Assembly (NCBI GenBank): GCA_021790995.1
Contig: JAJYFA010000004.1
Location: 1-64,000 of the forward strand
Direction: 5' to 3'
Length of the DNA: 64,000 nucleotides
Origin: Acidobacteriota bacterium
Lineage (GTDB): Bacteria; Acidobacteriota; Terriglobia; Terriglobales; Acidobacteriaceae
Shown: positions 38,497 through 48,794 of the stretch, piece by piece
How positions within the stretch are numbered: position 1 is the first letter of the stretch
How the letters are laid out: each line of letters opens with the position of its first letter
Notes under the pieces: model-generated
What the model saw: only the letters and a program-made list of their open reading frames with translations
Database searches by the model: none
What the model was told of the DNA's origin: nothing
Translations under genes and position numbers: made by a program

Positions 38497-39312
38497 ATGA
38501 AGCTCTTCTCTTTATTTCTGGTTGGGGCGATTGCCGCGCTCATCGTCGTGCCGCCACCGTCAGCGGCGCAGGCGCAGTCCCTTCCATCCGCCACGTCTTT
38601 GCAGAGTGGCGGCCTGCCCGATCTGCGCGGAGACGCAGAGCAGATCTTCGCGCTGGGCAACCAGGCTCGTACACAGGCGGGCGTGGCGCGTCTTGTGTGG
38701 GATCCGGATCTGGCCGAGGCCGCCCTCGAGCATTGCCGCAGAATGGCCGCAGAAGGACCACTTTCGCACCGCTACGGCGGCGAGCTGAGTCTGACCGCGC
38801 GCGCGGCCAAAGCCGGTGCATATTTCAGCCTGATCGAGGAGAACCTGGCCATCGGTCCCACGCCGGGTGCGATCCATCAGTCGTGGATGCAGTCGCCGGA
38901 ACATCGTGAAAACCTGCTGAACCCGCAGGTCAACCACGTGGGCATCGCCGTCGTCTACGCGCGGGGCGTGCTTTACGCCGTCGCCGACTTCAGCGCCGCG
39001 GTCATGAGGCTGACTCCGCAACAGATAGAGGCGCAGGTGTCGTCACTGGTGCGCGCCACTGGCGTGGCGATCCTTCCCAATACTGCCGTGGCGCGGGCGG
39101 CCTGCGCCAGCGACGACTCGTGGCTGCCACCGGCGGCCAATCAGCCGGCGTGGATGATCCGCTGGCAGAACTCCGATCTCTCCGATCTGCCGCAGCAGTT
39201 GCTGAAGCAGTTGCGATCGGGAAAGTACCGTCACGCAGCCGTGGGCGGTTGCCCCGCGCATCTGGACAACACCGCATTTACGTCGTATCGCGTTGCAGTG
39301 CTGCTCTATTGA
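38497..39312 (+). CDS. CAP/SCP (YkwD-like) secreted protein
   Basis: LSHRYGG, ENLAIG, HQSWMQSPEHRENLLNPQVNHVGIAV. Confidence 0.88.
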   Translation: MKLFSLFLVGAIAALIVVPPPSAAQAQSLPSATSLQSGGLPDLRGDAEQIFALGNQARTQAGVARLVWDPDLAEAALEHCRRMAAEGPLSHRYGGELSLTARAAKAGAYFSLIEENLAIGPTPGAIHQSWMQSPEHRENLLNPQVNHVGIAVVYARGVLYAVADFSAAVMRLTPQQIEAQVSSLVRATGVAILPNTAVARAACASDDSWLPPAANQPAWMIRWQNSDLSDLPQQLLKQLRSGKYRHAAVGGCPAHLDNTAFTSYRVAVLLY

Positions 39313-39429
39313 AGGTTGGAATCAAGAGAACGCGCCAAGCAGCAAGCGATCCGGCCGCTTACTCTACGAAGCACTTTCCCACCGTGGCAACAGAGGCATC
39401 AAAGTTGCGAGGATAGGTGCGGTCGCGCC

Positions 39430-40953
39430 TCATCCGAACCAAAGATTTTCCTTCCAGAATTCGGGCCAGGGCTCGCGTAGCGGCCCGCAAACGAAGATGT
39501 CGGGGTGATCCACGCTCTCTTCATTGCGCACGTCCTCGGAGTTGCCACCGTGCCCTGCAAGACGGCAATCGGTAAAGAGCGCATTGGCGCCCTTTGCGCT
39601 GAGACCGAGAACAATGATCGTGTTGGGTGCCGGAGCGGGATAGCCGCGCAGCCACTCCGAGTTGGTGGTGCCGATGGGCTCAGGCAGACCGTACGCATGG
39701 CCCAAAATCTCGATCGCTCCATACTCGCCATAGTTGCTGGTAAAGATGCCCATGCTGGCCTGCTGCGAGCGCGGGAGCGAATCGCGAATCTGCGCTACCG
39801 CGCGCACTAGTTCGTTCCAGCCGATCTCCTCGCGCAGGTCGCCGTTGTGCGCAAGAGCGAAGCTGCGCAACCGGCCGCCTGAGGCAAAAGGAATCAGAAC
39901 GGCCGCGCAGAGAGCGCCAAATGCGAAGAGCCCCACGAAAAATGCCGCCGCAAGCGAACGCCGCAACCATGCAGGACGAGAGCTGAGCCAGCGCCCGGCA
40001 ACGGCCGCACCCATTGCGATCATCACGGGGTAGGCCTCTGCGACGTAGTAAAAGCGGCCTTTGGCGATCCAGAAGAACAAGACGGGGACGGCGTACATCC
40101 ACGCAAAGATGCGGTAGCGGCTGCTGCGAATCGATGCGACGAGGCCGACTACCCCAAGCGGGAGGGCAAATGGGTTGATGTCGAAAAGGAATTGATACCT
40201 CCAATAGTTTTCGGCTCGCCCCTCGCTCACGTCGCGCGCATGAATGTGCTGAAGAAAGTGGTAGGAAACAAAATCATGACGCACCAGCCAGATGAAGTTG
40301 GGCAGAATCAGGAGGAAGGCGATGGCAACGCCCAACCAGAACCAGCGGCATGCGAGGTAGCGTCGCTCCTGCGTTAGCGCCAAGCCAACGAGCAGGCCGG
40401 CAACGAAGAAGACCACGGAGTATTTAGTGAGCAGCGCGAGCCCGGCGCAGGTCCCGATCGCAAGCCACCAACGCGGATTCTCCGATTTCAGCAGGCGGAT
40501 GACAAACCAGCATAGAAGGATCCACCAGAAATAGGAGAAGGACGTGTACTGAAACTCGGTGCCTTCGAACAGCGGGACCGCGGAAAACGCAACAGCAAGC
40601 GCAGCAGTGACCTGAGCCAGGCGTGAGCCGTCCAGATCGCGGGCCATGAGCCCTGCGAGAACAATGACCGCGGCTTGCGCGAGAACGGAAAAGAGCCGCA
40701 GGCCGGCCATGTTGAGGCCGAAGAGCGCAAGGCCGATGCGCTCAATGAACGGCGTAAAGGGTGGGTATGCGACAAATCCCCAGGCGAGATGCCGTGCATC
40801 GCTCAGAAACTGCAGTTCGTCGCGATGAAATCCGTAGCGTGAGTTCGTGACCAAATGAAGAAGCGCGACGGCTGCAGCGATGGAGATGAGAATTGCGACG
40901 TCGGCTCGCTGGTTGGCGATACGCGGCTCGTCCTCTGTGCGCAAGGGTTGCAA
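39430..40953 (-). CDS. glycosyltransferase family 39-like membrane protein
   Basis: GFHRDELQFLSDARHLAWGFVAYPPFTPFIERIG; multiple TMs; long ORF 5' part overlaps the HAD gene, so a TTG near 40953 is preferred. Confidence 0.8.
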   Translation of the reverse strand: MQPLRTEDEPRIANQRADVAILISIAAAVALLHLVTNSRYGFHRDELQFLSDARHLAWGFVAYPPFTPFIERIGLALFGLNMAGLRLFSVLAQAAVIVLAGLMARDLDGSRLAQVTAALAVAFSAVPLFEGTEFQYTSFSYFWWILLCWFVIRLLKSENPRWWLAIGTCAGLALLTKYSVVFFVAGLLVGLALTQERRYLACRWFWLGVAIAFLLILPNFIWLVRHDFVSYHFLQHIHARDVSEGRAENYWRYQFLFDINPFALPLGVVGLVASIRSSRYRIFAWMYAVPVLFFWIAKGRFYYVAEAYPVMIAMGAAVAGRWLSSRPAWLRRSLAAAFFVGLFAFGALCAAVLIPFASGGRLRSFALAHNGDLREEIGWNELVRAVAQIRDSLPRSQQASMGIFTSNYGEYGAIEILGHAYGLPEPIGTTNSEWLRGYPAPAPNTIIVLGLSAKGANALFTDCRLAGHGGNSEDVRNEESVDHPDIFVCGPLREPWPEFWKENLWFG

Positions 40954-40984
40954 GTTCGGCCTCCTGGGGAACTCCTGCGGTGGA

Positions 40985-41605
40985 CTACGCAGCCGTTCCT
41001 GCTCCGGTTCCGTTGCGGCGCTCAAACGGAGACGGAACACGCACCGATGCCATGCCGGCCGCCGTCGCGCCCGCAATCCCCATCGCGGTGTCTTCAAACA
41101 CAAGGCACTCCCCGGGCGCGACGCCGAGCCGTTCAGCCGCAATGAGAAAAGCATCTGGCGCCGGCTTGGAGCGCGTGTAGTCCTCGTGGCCGACAAGAAG
41201 TTCGAAACGGTCGAGCAGCCCGACCGTCGTCAGCGATTTCACAATCGAATCGCGATTGCTGCCCGAAACCACAGCAAAAGGAATTCGCCCGTGCTGCGCC
41301 TCGATGTGCTCCAGCACTTCGGGCACGGCCTTTAGTTGCGGCAGGAGCGCGTAGTAGAGATTCTCCTTGCGCTCGGCCACGGTTCCGGCCGGCATTTGGA
41401 GTCCCTGCATCTCGTTCAGGCCGGCGATAATCTCCATGGGCGGCTTGCCTCCCCACCGATAGAACAGATCTTCGTCAAAAGTGGCGCCCCACTCGCCGAG
41501 CGCTCTTGTCCAGGCGATGTAGTGCAGCGGCATCGAGTCCACGATCGTGCCGTCGCAGTCGAAAAGGTAAGCGCGAAAAGTACCGGGCGGTAATTGAAGT
41601 TTCAT
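40985..41605 (-). CDS. HAD-superfamily hydrolase (beta-phosphoglucomutase-like)
   Basis: AYLFDCDGTIVDSMPLHYIAW, VVSGSNRDSIVKSL, KPAPDAFL, VFEDTAMGI. Confidence 0.92.
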   Translation of the reverse strand: MKLQLPPGTFRAYLFDCDGTIVDSMPLHYIAWTRALGEWGATFDEDLFYRWGGKPPMEIIAGLNEMQGLQMPAGTVAERKENLYYALLPQLKAVPEVLEHIEAQHGRIPFAVVSGSNRDSIVKSLTTVGLLDRFELLVGHEDYTRSKPAPDAFLIAAERLGVAPGECLVFEDTAMGIAGATAAGMASVRVPSPFERRNGTGAGTAA

Positions 41606-41684
41606 TGTCCTCTGCGTCATGATGCATAGAGCGGGCCAGATTCACTTCCTCGTCACCCGTCTCGATCCATTATCAAGGAGAACC

Positions 41685-42092
41685 ATGGTCAATATTCAAA
41701 TCGAATATCAGGGAGACCTGCACTGCAAAGCAACCCACGGTCCCTCCGGCGTCGAGATCTCGACCGACGCCCCCAAGGACAATCAAGGCCGCGGCGAAAG
41801 CTTTTCCCCGACCGATCTGGTGGCGACAGCGCTTGGCGCCTGCATGCTCACCATCATGGGCATTGCAGCCCGAACGCTGAACCTCGACATCTCCGGGGCC
41901 ACCGCGTCGGTAGACAAGGAAATGACGGCAACGCCGCCCAGAAGAATTGCCCGCCTGACCGTTCGGGTTCATGTACCCCATTTGCCGAACCCGGTAGACA
42001 GGGAAAAGCTTGAACGCGCTGCCCACGCCTGTCCGGTCCACAAAAGCCTGCATCCAGATATCCAGATTCCCATAGAATTTACCTGGGGGTGA
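41685..42092 (+). CDS. OsmC family protein
   Basis: FSPTDLVATALGACMLTIMG, CPVHKSLHPDI. Confidence 0.92.
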   Translation: MVNIQIEYQGDLHCKATHGPSGVEISTDAPKDNQGRGESFSPTDLVATALGACMLTIMGIAARTLNLDISGATASVDKEMTATPPRRIARLTVRVHVPHLPNPVDREKLERAAHACPVHKSLHPDIQIPIEFTWG

Positions 42093-42348
42093 CGGAAAAC
42101 GCCTCCAGCCATAGACCCGAGCCCGCCATTCGTCACCTGGGGTCCGATTTCTCTATTTGGGAACCCCGGCGGCGCAGCAGCATCAATGTCCGTAGGTCAA
42201 TCTGCCGCCCACGATTGGTGCAGCGATTTGGCATCGCAAAGAAAACCGCGGATCCTTCGGCTGCGGTTGCCGGTCAAACTACCGAATCGGTCATACGCGC
42301 CTGCTTGTCACCAGGATGAGCAAAGCGAGAAAGGCTCCGCCGGGCGCC

Positions 42349-42387
42349 GTGTTCTCCCGTCCAAGCCTTGCTTGGGCGGGAGAACAC
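42349..42387. repeat. 17-bp stem hairpin in intergenic region
   Basis: GTGTTCTCCCGTCCAAG-ccttg-CTTGGGCGGGAGAACAC, one G-T wobble. Confidence 0.7.
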
Positions 42388-42522
42388 AAGCCAACTTCGC
42401 AAAAGGCTCTCATCAAGCCACCCATTCGCAAAAGGCGCTGTCTTAAAAGCGCCCGTTCACTCTGCACGCTGTACAATTCTTGCGTACCTCAGTGTGCGGA
42501 AACTGCCTGAACGTGGAGAGTC

Positions 42523-45339
42523 ATGCCCGAAACCATCCATTGGCCTTCGCAACAAAAGCCGCGGCGCCCGAACCTTGCCGTATGGATTCTCATCGCGCTC
42601 ATCGCCCTTGTTTTTTTGAGCGGCCGCACCGCCATTTCCTATTGGGTTGACCTGCTCTGGTTTGGCTCGCTCGGCTTCGCTCCCGTTTTCTGGAAGACCT
42701 TCGAGCTTCAGTGGGCAACCTTTGCGATCTTCACGCTGCTCACCTTTCTGGTGCTTTTCGGCGCTTATCTCATTTTTCGCCGCAGCCACGCCGGCACTCT
42801 GCCTGAGACGTACACCATCTATGTTGCCGGCCGTCCATTTGAGCTGCCCGTGGGAAAGACTTTGCGCGTCGTTTCCCTTGTTGCCGCAATCGTCATCTCC
42901 ATCCTGTCCGGCTTTGCCATGCAGGCGCAGTGGTCCACACTGGCGCTTTATTGGTACGCGCCTTCAGCGGTTGCCGGCCCGGCTGATCCCATCTTCGGCC
43001 GTCCGCTCGGCTTTTATCTCTTCACCCTGCCCGCGTGGGAACTCGTCGCCGGATGGCTGCTCGCAATGGCCGTTCTGGTGACGATTCTCGCCGTGTTCTT
43101 CCTGATCGCCGCAGGAGGCGAGCACTTGCGCGGCGGTCAGCTTGGCAGTATCACGTCGCCGATCCTGCGCGGCATTTCGATCGCCCTCGGCCTGTTGCTG
43201 TTCACGGTGGCGATTCGCGAGTATCTTGGCCGCTTCGATCTGCTGTTCGCCCAGCACACCATCTTCTCCGGCGTCACATACACCGACGCGCATGTCACCC
43301 TCACCGGCATGTTGTTCATCAGCGCGGCGCTTGCGCTTGGCGCGGTCATCGCGATCGCCGGCGGCCTGCTTAACCCGCGCGCCCGCTGGATGGGTGCGGC
43401 AATTGCGCCTGCGGCGTTTTGCTGGATCGTGACCATGATGGCGGCATGGTATGTGGGCACCTTCGTCGTCAATCCCAACCGGCTCAACAAAGAGCGGTCT
43501 TATATTGCGAACAACATCGCCCTCACGCGCCAGGCTTACGGACTCGACCGCTTTGCCCAGCGCGAGTTCCCTGCCGAGACAAGCGTTGCCGCCGCCGACC
43601 CCGAACAGAATCAGGCAACTCTGGACAACATCCGCCTTTGGGACGTGAATGCGCTGCAGGACACGCTGCGCCAGGTGCAGGAGATTCGCACCTATTACGA
43701 TTTTCCCGGCATCGACATCGACCGCTACAAAATCGGCGGCACGCTGCGCGAGGTTATGCTCGCCGTCCGCGAACTCAATGTGAACAAGCTTCCCGAAAGC
43801 AGCCGCAACTGGATCAACGACAAACTGATCTACACACACGGCTACGGCATCACGATGAATCCCGTGAACGGATTTTCGCCCGAGGGCCTACCTACGCTCT
43901 ATCTCTCTAATATGCCCGTGCAAAGCACCGTGCCGGATCTCAAGGTCACGCGGCCGGAGGTCTATTTCGGCGAGCTGACCAACACCGACGTGTACGTCAA
44001 GACGCGCCAGCAGGAGTTCAACTACCCGCAGGGCGGGAGCAACAATCTTTCCACCTATGAAGGTACGGGCGGCATTGTGATGGGAGGCTTTCTGCGCCGC
44101 GTGCTGCTCGCCTTCGATCGCGGCGACCTGACCAAGGTTCCCTTCAGCGACGACATCACCGCGCAGAGCCGCATGCTGATGCGCCGCAATATTCTCACGC
44201 GCGTCCAGACGCTCGCACCGTTCCTCACCTTCGATCGCGACCCCTACATCGTCGTAGGCGACGACGGGCATCTTTCCTGGATCGTCGATGGTTACACCTC
44301 TTCGTCTACGTATCCGAATTCCGTCCCCACAAATCTTGGCGGCGATTCGGTCAACTACATTCGCAACAGTGTGAAGGCGGTCGTAGATGCCTACGATGGC
44401 ACGGTCACTTTCTACGTCTTCGACTCCGCCGATCCCGTTCTCGCCGCATGGCGCCACATCTATCCGGGACTCTTCAAGCGCGCCTCGACGATGCCCACCT
44501 GGCTGCGCGCCCATGTGCGCTATCCCGAACTGCTGCTCAGCGTGCAGGCCGATGTCTACGGCCTCTACCACATGACCGATCCCGAGGTCTTCTACAACCG
44601 CGAAGATCAGTGGAGCGTAGCCACCGAAAATGGCTCCAGCCAGAGCGGCGATCAGGGCGCGCAAATCATGCAGCCGAACTTCGTGCTCATGTCGATCCCC
44701 GGCGAGTCGAGCGGCCTGGAGTTCATCGAAATTCTGCCCTTTACGCCCATCAATCGCAACAACATGATCGGCTGGATCGCGGCGCGCAGCGACGGAGCAA
44801 ACTACGGCCGAGCCGTGGTCTTTGACTTCCCGAAAACACGGCTGGTCGACGGGCCGCAGCAGATCGAGGCGCGCATCGATCAGAACGCGCAGCTCTCCGG
44901 GCAGCTCACCCTCTGGAACCAGCAGGGTTCGCACGTGATCCGCGGCAACCTGCTGGTGATTCCCTGCGGAAAGGCGCTCCTCTACGCAGAGCCCATCTAT
45001 CTGCAGGCGAGCCAAAGTCCCATGCCCGAGCTGCGGCTTGTGGTGCTGGCTCTGCAGGATCGCCTGGCCTACGGACCGAGCTTTGAGGCCGCGCTCGGCT
45101 CGCTCTTCGGATCGCAGGCCCCATCGCTCTCAGGCCCCGAAGCACAGCAATCGGCTTCAACATCCACACCCGCCGGCGCGCCGCAGACTGCCGTCAGCGT
45201 GAATGGGCTCGTCGCTCAGGCCAGCCGCGATTTCGCCGACTATCAGAGGCTGACTTCGGAGGGCAAACTCGCCGAAGCCGGCCAGAAGCTCGACGATTTG
45301 AAGCGCACGCTCGGTCAGTTGAGCGTTCATGCAAAATAG
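42523..45339 (+). CDS. UPF0182 family large membrane protein
   Basis: 938 aa, N-terminal TMs, YWVDLLWFGSLGFAPVFWKTF, PNRLNKERSYIANNIALTRQAYGL, GGDSVNYIRNSVKAVVDAYDG. Confidence 0.9.
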   Translation: MPETIHWPSQQKPRRPNLAVWILIALIALVFLSGRTAISYWVDLLWFGSLGFAPVFWKTFELQWATFAIFTLLTFLVLFGAYLIFRRSHAGTLPETYTIYVAGRPFELPVGKTLRVVSLVAAIVISILSGFAMQAQWSTLALYWYAPSAVAGPADPIFGRPLGFYLFTLPAWELVAGWLLAMAVLVTILAVFFLIAAGGEHLRGGQLGSITSPILRGISIALGLLLFTVAIREYLGRFDLLFAQHTIFSGVTYTDAHVTLTGMLFISAALALGAVIAIAGGLLNPRARWMGAAIAPAAFCWIVTMMAAWYVGTFVVNPNRLNKERSYIANNIALTRQAYGLDRFAQREFPAETSVAAADPEQNQATLDNIRLWDVNALQDTLRQVQEIRTYYDFPGIDIDRYKIGGTLREVMLAVRELNVNKLPESSRNWINDKLIYTHGYGITMNPVNGFSPEGLPTLYLSNMPVQSTVPDLKVTRPEVYFGELTNTDVYVKTRQQEFNYPQGGSNNLSTYEGTGGIVMGGFLRRVLLAFDRGDLTKVPFSDDITAQSRMLMRRNILTRVQTLAPFLTFDRDPYIVVGDDGHLSWIVDGYTSSSTYPNSVPTNLGGDSVNYIRNSVKAVVDAYDGTVTFYVFDSADPVLAAWRHIYPGLFKRASTMPTWLRAHVRYPELLLSVQADVYGLYHMTDPEVFYNREDQWSVATENGSSQSGDQGAQIMQPNFVLMSIPGESSGLEFIEILPFTPINRNNMIGWIAARSDGANYGRAVVFDFPKTRLVDGPQQIEARIDQNAQLSGQLTLWNQQGSHVIRGNLLVIPCGKALLYAEPIYLQASQSPMPELRLVVLALQDRLAYGPSFEAALGSLFGSQAPSLSGPEAQQSASTSTPAGAPQTAVSVNGLVAQASRDFADYQRLTSEGKLAEAGQKLDDLKRTLGQLSVHAK

Positions 45340-45386
45340 TTCTGGCGTCTCAACCAGGCCCTTCATCGAATGACGGAGTTTAAGCC

Positions 45387-46187
45387 ATGCCTCGTTTTGC
45401 CGCCAACCTGACCATGATGTACCAGGAGCACGCGTTCCTCGACCGCTTCGCCGCCGCTCGGCGCGACGGTTTCGCGGCGGTCGAGTTCATGTTTCCGTAT
45501 GAGCATCCGGCTGCCACAATCGCCGCGCAGCTCGATGAGCACGGCATCGCACAGATTCTGTTCAATTCGCCGGCTGGCGACTGGAAGGCGGGCGAGCGTG
45601 GCATCGCGGCGCTGCCCGGCCGCGAGAAGGAGTTCCGCGACGGCTTTTTGCTGGCCTTGGAATACGCCCAGGAATTACATTGCTCACGCGTTCACGCGAT
45701 GGCGGGAGTTGTTCCGGCTGGAGCCGATCGCGCGCATCTGCTCGGTGTTTATACGGCCAATCTTGCCTGGGCAGCGGAGCAAGCGCAGACAGCCGGCGTC
45801 GAATTGCTCATTGAGCCGATCGCGCAACGCAACATGCCGGGCTTCTTCCTGAACCAGCAGGAAGAAGCGCACGTCATAGTCGCCCAGATCGGCGCAACCA
45901 ACCTGAAGATCTTGATGGACATCTTTCATTGCCAGGTCGAGGAGGGCGATCTGGCGACCAAGATTCGCAAATATCTCGCGTACCCGAAGCAGAGCCGCGT
46001 CGGCCATCTCCAGATTGCAGGAGTGCCTGAACGCCATGAGCCCGACACCGGCGAGGTGAACTACAGCTATCTCTTCGATGTGATCGATGACCTTGGCTAT
46101 GAGGGCTGGATTGGCTGTGAGTATATTCCCGCCGGAGCCACGTCGGCAGGCTTGGGATGGTTTCAAAGATGGAAGGCTGCCAAATAG
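45387..46187 (+). CDS. hyi: hydroxypyruvate isomerase / OtnI-like TIM barrel isomerase
   Basis: [60 protein letters not shown]. Confidence 0.82.
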   Translation: MPRFAANLTMMYQEHAFLDRFAAARRDGFAAVEFMFPYEHPAATIAAQLDEHGIAQILFNSPAGDWKAGERGIAALPGREKEFRDGFLLALEYAQELHCSRVHAMAGVVPAGADRAHLLGVYTANLAWAAEQAQTAGVELLIEPIAQRNMPGFFLNQQEEAHVIVAQIGATNLKILMDIFHCQVEEGDLATKIRKYLAYPKQSRVGHLQIAGVPERHEPDTGEVNYSYLFDVIDDLGYEGWIGCEYIPAGATSAGLGWFQRWKAAK

Positions 46188-46311
46188 CGGAGCGATGTTT
46201 GCCCAAGCGGCGCTGCTGGCGGCTGTCACACCGCCAGCGCTCCACCAGAAATATGCGGGCCGGGAGACTCGCACGGTAGCCGGCCAGAAAGCCGACGCTA
46301 CTACATCGCTG

Positions 46312-47427
46312 CTACTTCTCTACCCCAAACGTAAACGTCGTGGTCGAGTGCATGGTCTCGCCGGGCTTCAGTTCCGTGCTCGGGAAGTTCGCGTGGTTGG
46401 GCGAGTCGGGGAAATGCTGCGTTTCCAGGCAGAAGCCGGCGTGCTTTTCGTACTTGATGCCGTGTCTGCCGGTGAAGCTGCCATTCAGGAAGTTGCCGGA
46501 GTAAAACTGCACGCCCGGCTCGGTCGTCTCCACGGTGAGCGTGCGCCCGCTCTTGGGATCAGTGACGATCGCCGCCAGGTGCAGCGTTCCCGGCTTGCCA
46601 TTGAGCACATAATTGAAGTCGTAGCCGCCGGCACGTTTCAGTTGCTCATTATCCGCGTCAATGCGCGCGCCGATTGCCTCCGGTTTGCGGAAGTCCATGG
46701 GCGTGCCGGCTACCGGCGCCAGTTCGCCCGTGGGAATCAAACCCGCGTCCACCGGCGTGTAGCGGTCGGCGTCGATTTGAATCTTCTGGTCGAGGATGTT
46801 GCCCTTGTCGTTACCGTGCAGGTTGAAGTATGCGTGGTTGGTGAGGTTCAGAATCGTGTCCTTGTCGGTCTTGGCCCAGTAGTCGATGCGCAGCGTCTTT
46901 CCTTGAAGCGTGTAGCGCACGGTCGCGGTCAGCGTGCCGGGAAATCCCATGTCTCCATCGGGGCTCACATGCGTGAATTCGACGCCGCCGGGCACTTCCT
47001 TGGATTGCCAAACGTACTTGTCGAATCCCTTCGGTCCGCCGTGCAGCGCGTTGGGACCGTTGTTGACAGGAATCTGATAGGTCTTGCCATCCAGCGTAAA
47101 CTTGCCCAACCCAATGCGATTGCCATAGCGACCGACGACGGCGCCGAGATACGGCAGGGTCTTACTCATATACGTATCGAGATTGTCGAAACCCAGCACG
47201 ACATCCGCCATTTCGCCCGTGCGGTCCGGCGCCTTCACGCTCACCAGGTGCGCGCCGTATGCTGTGACTCTTGCTTCAATCTGCCCATCGGTCAACGTGT
47301 AAATCGGGACGGCAGTTCCATCCGCGGTATGACCCCAAATCGCCATTTTCACCTCTCCCTTAGCAACGGCCGAAAAGGCCATTGCCGCTCCAATCAAAAT
47401 TGCCAAAACCCGGGTTGCGAGTTTCAC
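46312..47427 (-). CDS. galM: aldose 1-epimerase (exported)
   Basis: GAVVGRYGNRIGLGKFTLDGKTYQI, LTNHAYFNLHG, ETQHFPDSPNHANFPST; start uncertain (ORF opens at 47553). Confidence 0.9.
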   Translation of the reverse strand: MKLATRVLAILIGAAMAFSAVAKGEVKMAIWGHTADGTAVPIYTLTDGQIEARVTAYGAHLVSVKAPDRTGEMADVVLGFDNLDTYMSKTLPYLGAVVGRYGNRIGLGKFTLDGKTYQIPVNNGPNALHGGPKGFDKYVWQSKEVPGGVEFTHVSPDGDMGFPGTLTATVRYTLQGKTLRIDYWAKTDKDTILNLTNHAYFNLHGNDKGNILDQKIQIDADRYTPVDAGLIPTGELAPVAGTPMDFRKPEAIGARIDADNEQLKRAGGYDFNYVLNGKPGTLHLAAIVTDPKSGRTLTVETTEPGVQFYSGNFLNGSFTGRHGIKYEKHAGFCLETQHFPDSPNHANFPSTELKPGETMHSTTTFTFGVEK

Positions 47428-47786
47428 GATCCACCCCTTTATCTTGCCGCCTGCACTGCAATCCGCTTGCCGCCATCGTCTTTTCTTTACTGCACGAAAC
47501 ACCAGCGCAGACGCCGCCATTGTGCTTGCTGGCCCATACAGCCGATACAGCAAATAATTCCATCATATGCCCTGAATCTTCAAATTTGACCTCGGCGCTC
47601 AGTTATTCTTCCATCTACGGGACGATCCTTGATGCTCTTTGGCGCGATCACATCTTTTGCAGGTTTCTGTCTCATTCGTCACCGGCCTCCTGCTTGATCG
47701 TCCCCTCTGCAGCGCGATCGCTGCAGCTTCTGGTTTTCACTGATTCTGTCGTGTCTAGCCTTTCACTGGATGATTAAATAGGTTCA

Positions 47787-48761
47787 ATGGCGAATCTTGA
47801 GAATTTCCGCCTGGTCGTTTTTCGGACGGTTGCAAAGCAGCGAAGCTTTCGCAAAGCCGCCGAAGAGCTTTACCTGACGCAACCTGCCGTGAGCTTGCAG
47901 ATCAAGGCGCTCGAGGAAGATCTCGGTGTTCAGCTTTTCGACCGATCCGGCGCGCACGCCAGTTTGACGGCGGCGGGCACGGTGATGCTGGAGCATGCAC
48001 GCCGCGTCCACCTATTGATGGTGCAGGCAGAGCACGAGATCGGTGCGTTGAGCGGAGATCATGCCGGCAGGCTCACGCTAGGCGCATCCACAACCATCGC
48101 GCAGTATGTTCTGCCGCGCCTGCTCGGCGAATTTTGCGCAGAAAACCCTCGCGTCTTTCCCACTCTGCTGAGCGGTAATACCGAGCATATTGTTCATGCC
48201 GTTCACGAAAAACGAATCGCACTTGGATTCATTGAGGGGCCTCCGCGAATTCGCGAAGTGCACACCGAGCCTTTTCTGCGCGATGAGATTCTGCTCATCG
48301 CACCCGCAGCGCACGAGTGGACAGAGCAGCAATCGGTCGCCTGTACAGACCTTACGACGGCACAATTGCTGATGCGGGAGCGCGGATCGGGCACGCGCAG
48401 AATTACTGAGATGGCGCTTGCGCGCCATGGAATCCAGCGCCGCTCGCTTCGTATTGCGATGGAGCTCGATTCGACAGAAGCCATCAAGTCCGCCGTTGAA
48501 GCAGGCCTTGGCGTTGGCTTTGTTTCGCGCTGGGCAATTGCCAAGGACCTCCGTTTGGGGCGCAGCTTCAAGATCGTCGAAGTCAAGGGGCTGCGCATCC
48601 ACCGCGATTTTCTTCTGGTTACCGCCAAGGGCCCGCAGCCCAATGGCCTGGCACAGGAATTCCGTAGATTCCTGGCCTCGCGCGCGGGAACGAAACGGAA
48701 CTCTTCGAAGTCGCAGATAGCCAGCGCAAAGCAGATATTGAAGGCCGATAAGCAAAGCTAA
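47787..48761 (+). CDS. LysR-family transcriptional regulator
   Basis: LENFRLVVFRTVAKQRSFRKAAEELYLTQPAVSLQIKALEEDLGVQLFDRSG. Confidence 0.94.
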   Translation: MANLENFRLVVFRTVAKQRSFRKAAEELYLTQPAVSLQIKALEEDLGVQLFDRSGAHASLTAAGTVMLEHARRVHLLMVQAEHEIGALSGDHAGRLTLGASTTIAQYVLPRLLGEFCAENPRVFPTLLSGNTEHIVHAVHEKRIALGFIEGPPRIREVHTEPFLRDEILLIAPAAHEWTEQQSVACTDLTTAQLLMRERGSGTRRITEMALARHGIQRRSLRIAMELDSTEAIKSAVEAGLGVGFVSRWAIAKDLRLGRSFKIVEVKGLRIHRDFLLVTAKGPQPNGLAQEFRRFLASRAGTKRNSSKSQIASAKQILKADKQS

Positions 48762-48794
48762 TGCCCAATCATTCGTTCTGCTTGGACGCGCGCC

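Noticed and set aside
40954-41196. N-terminal 81 residues of the 588-aa GT39 ORF
   Set aside because: Overlaps the HAD hydrolase CDS on the same strand with low-complexity Arg-rich sequence; a later TTG start is more plausible
46312-47427. Assigning the aldose 1-epimerase as a sulfoquinovose mutarotase (YihR-like)
   Set aside because: Motifs fit generic GalM and it lies outside the candidate operons; no sequence evidence for sulfosugar specificity
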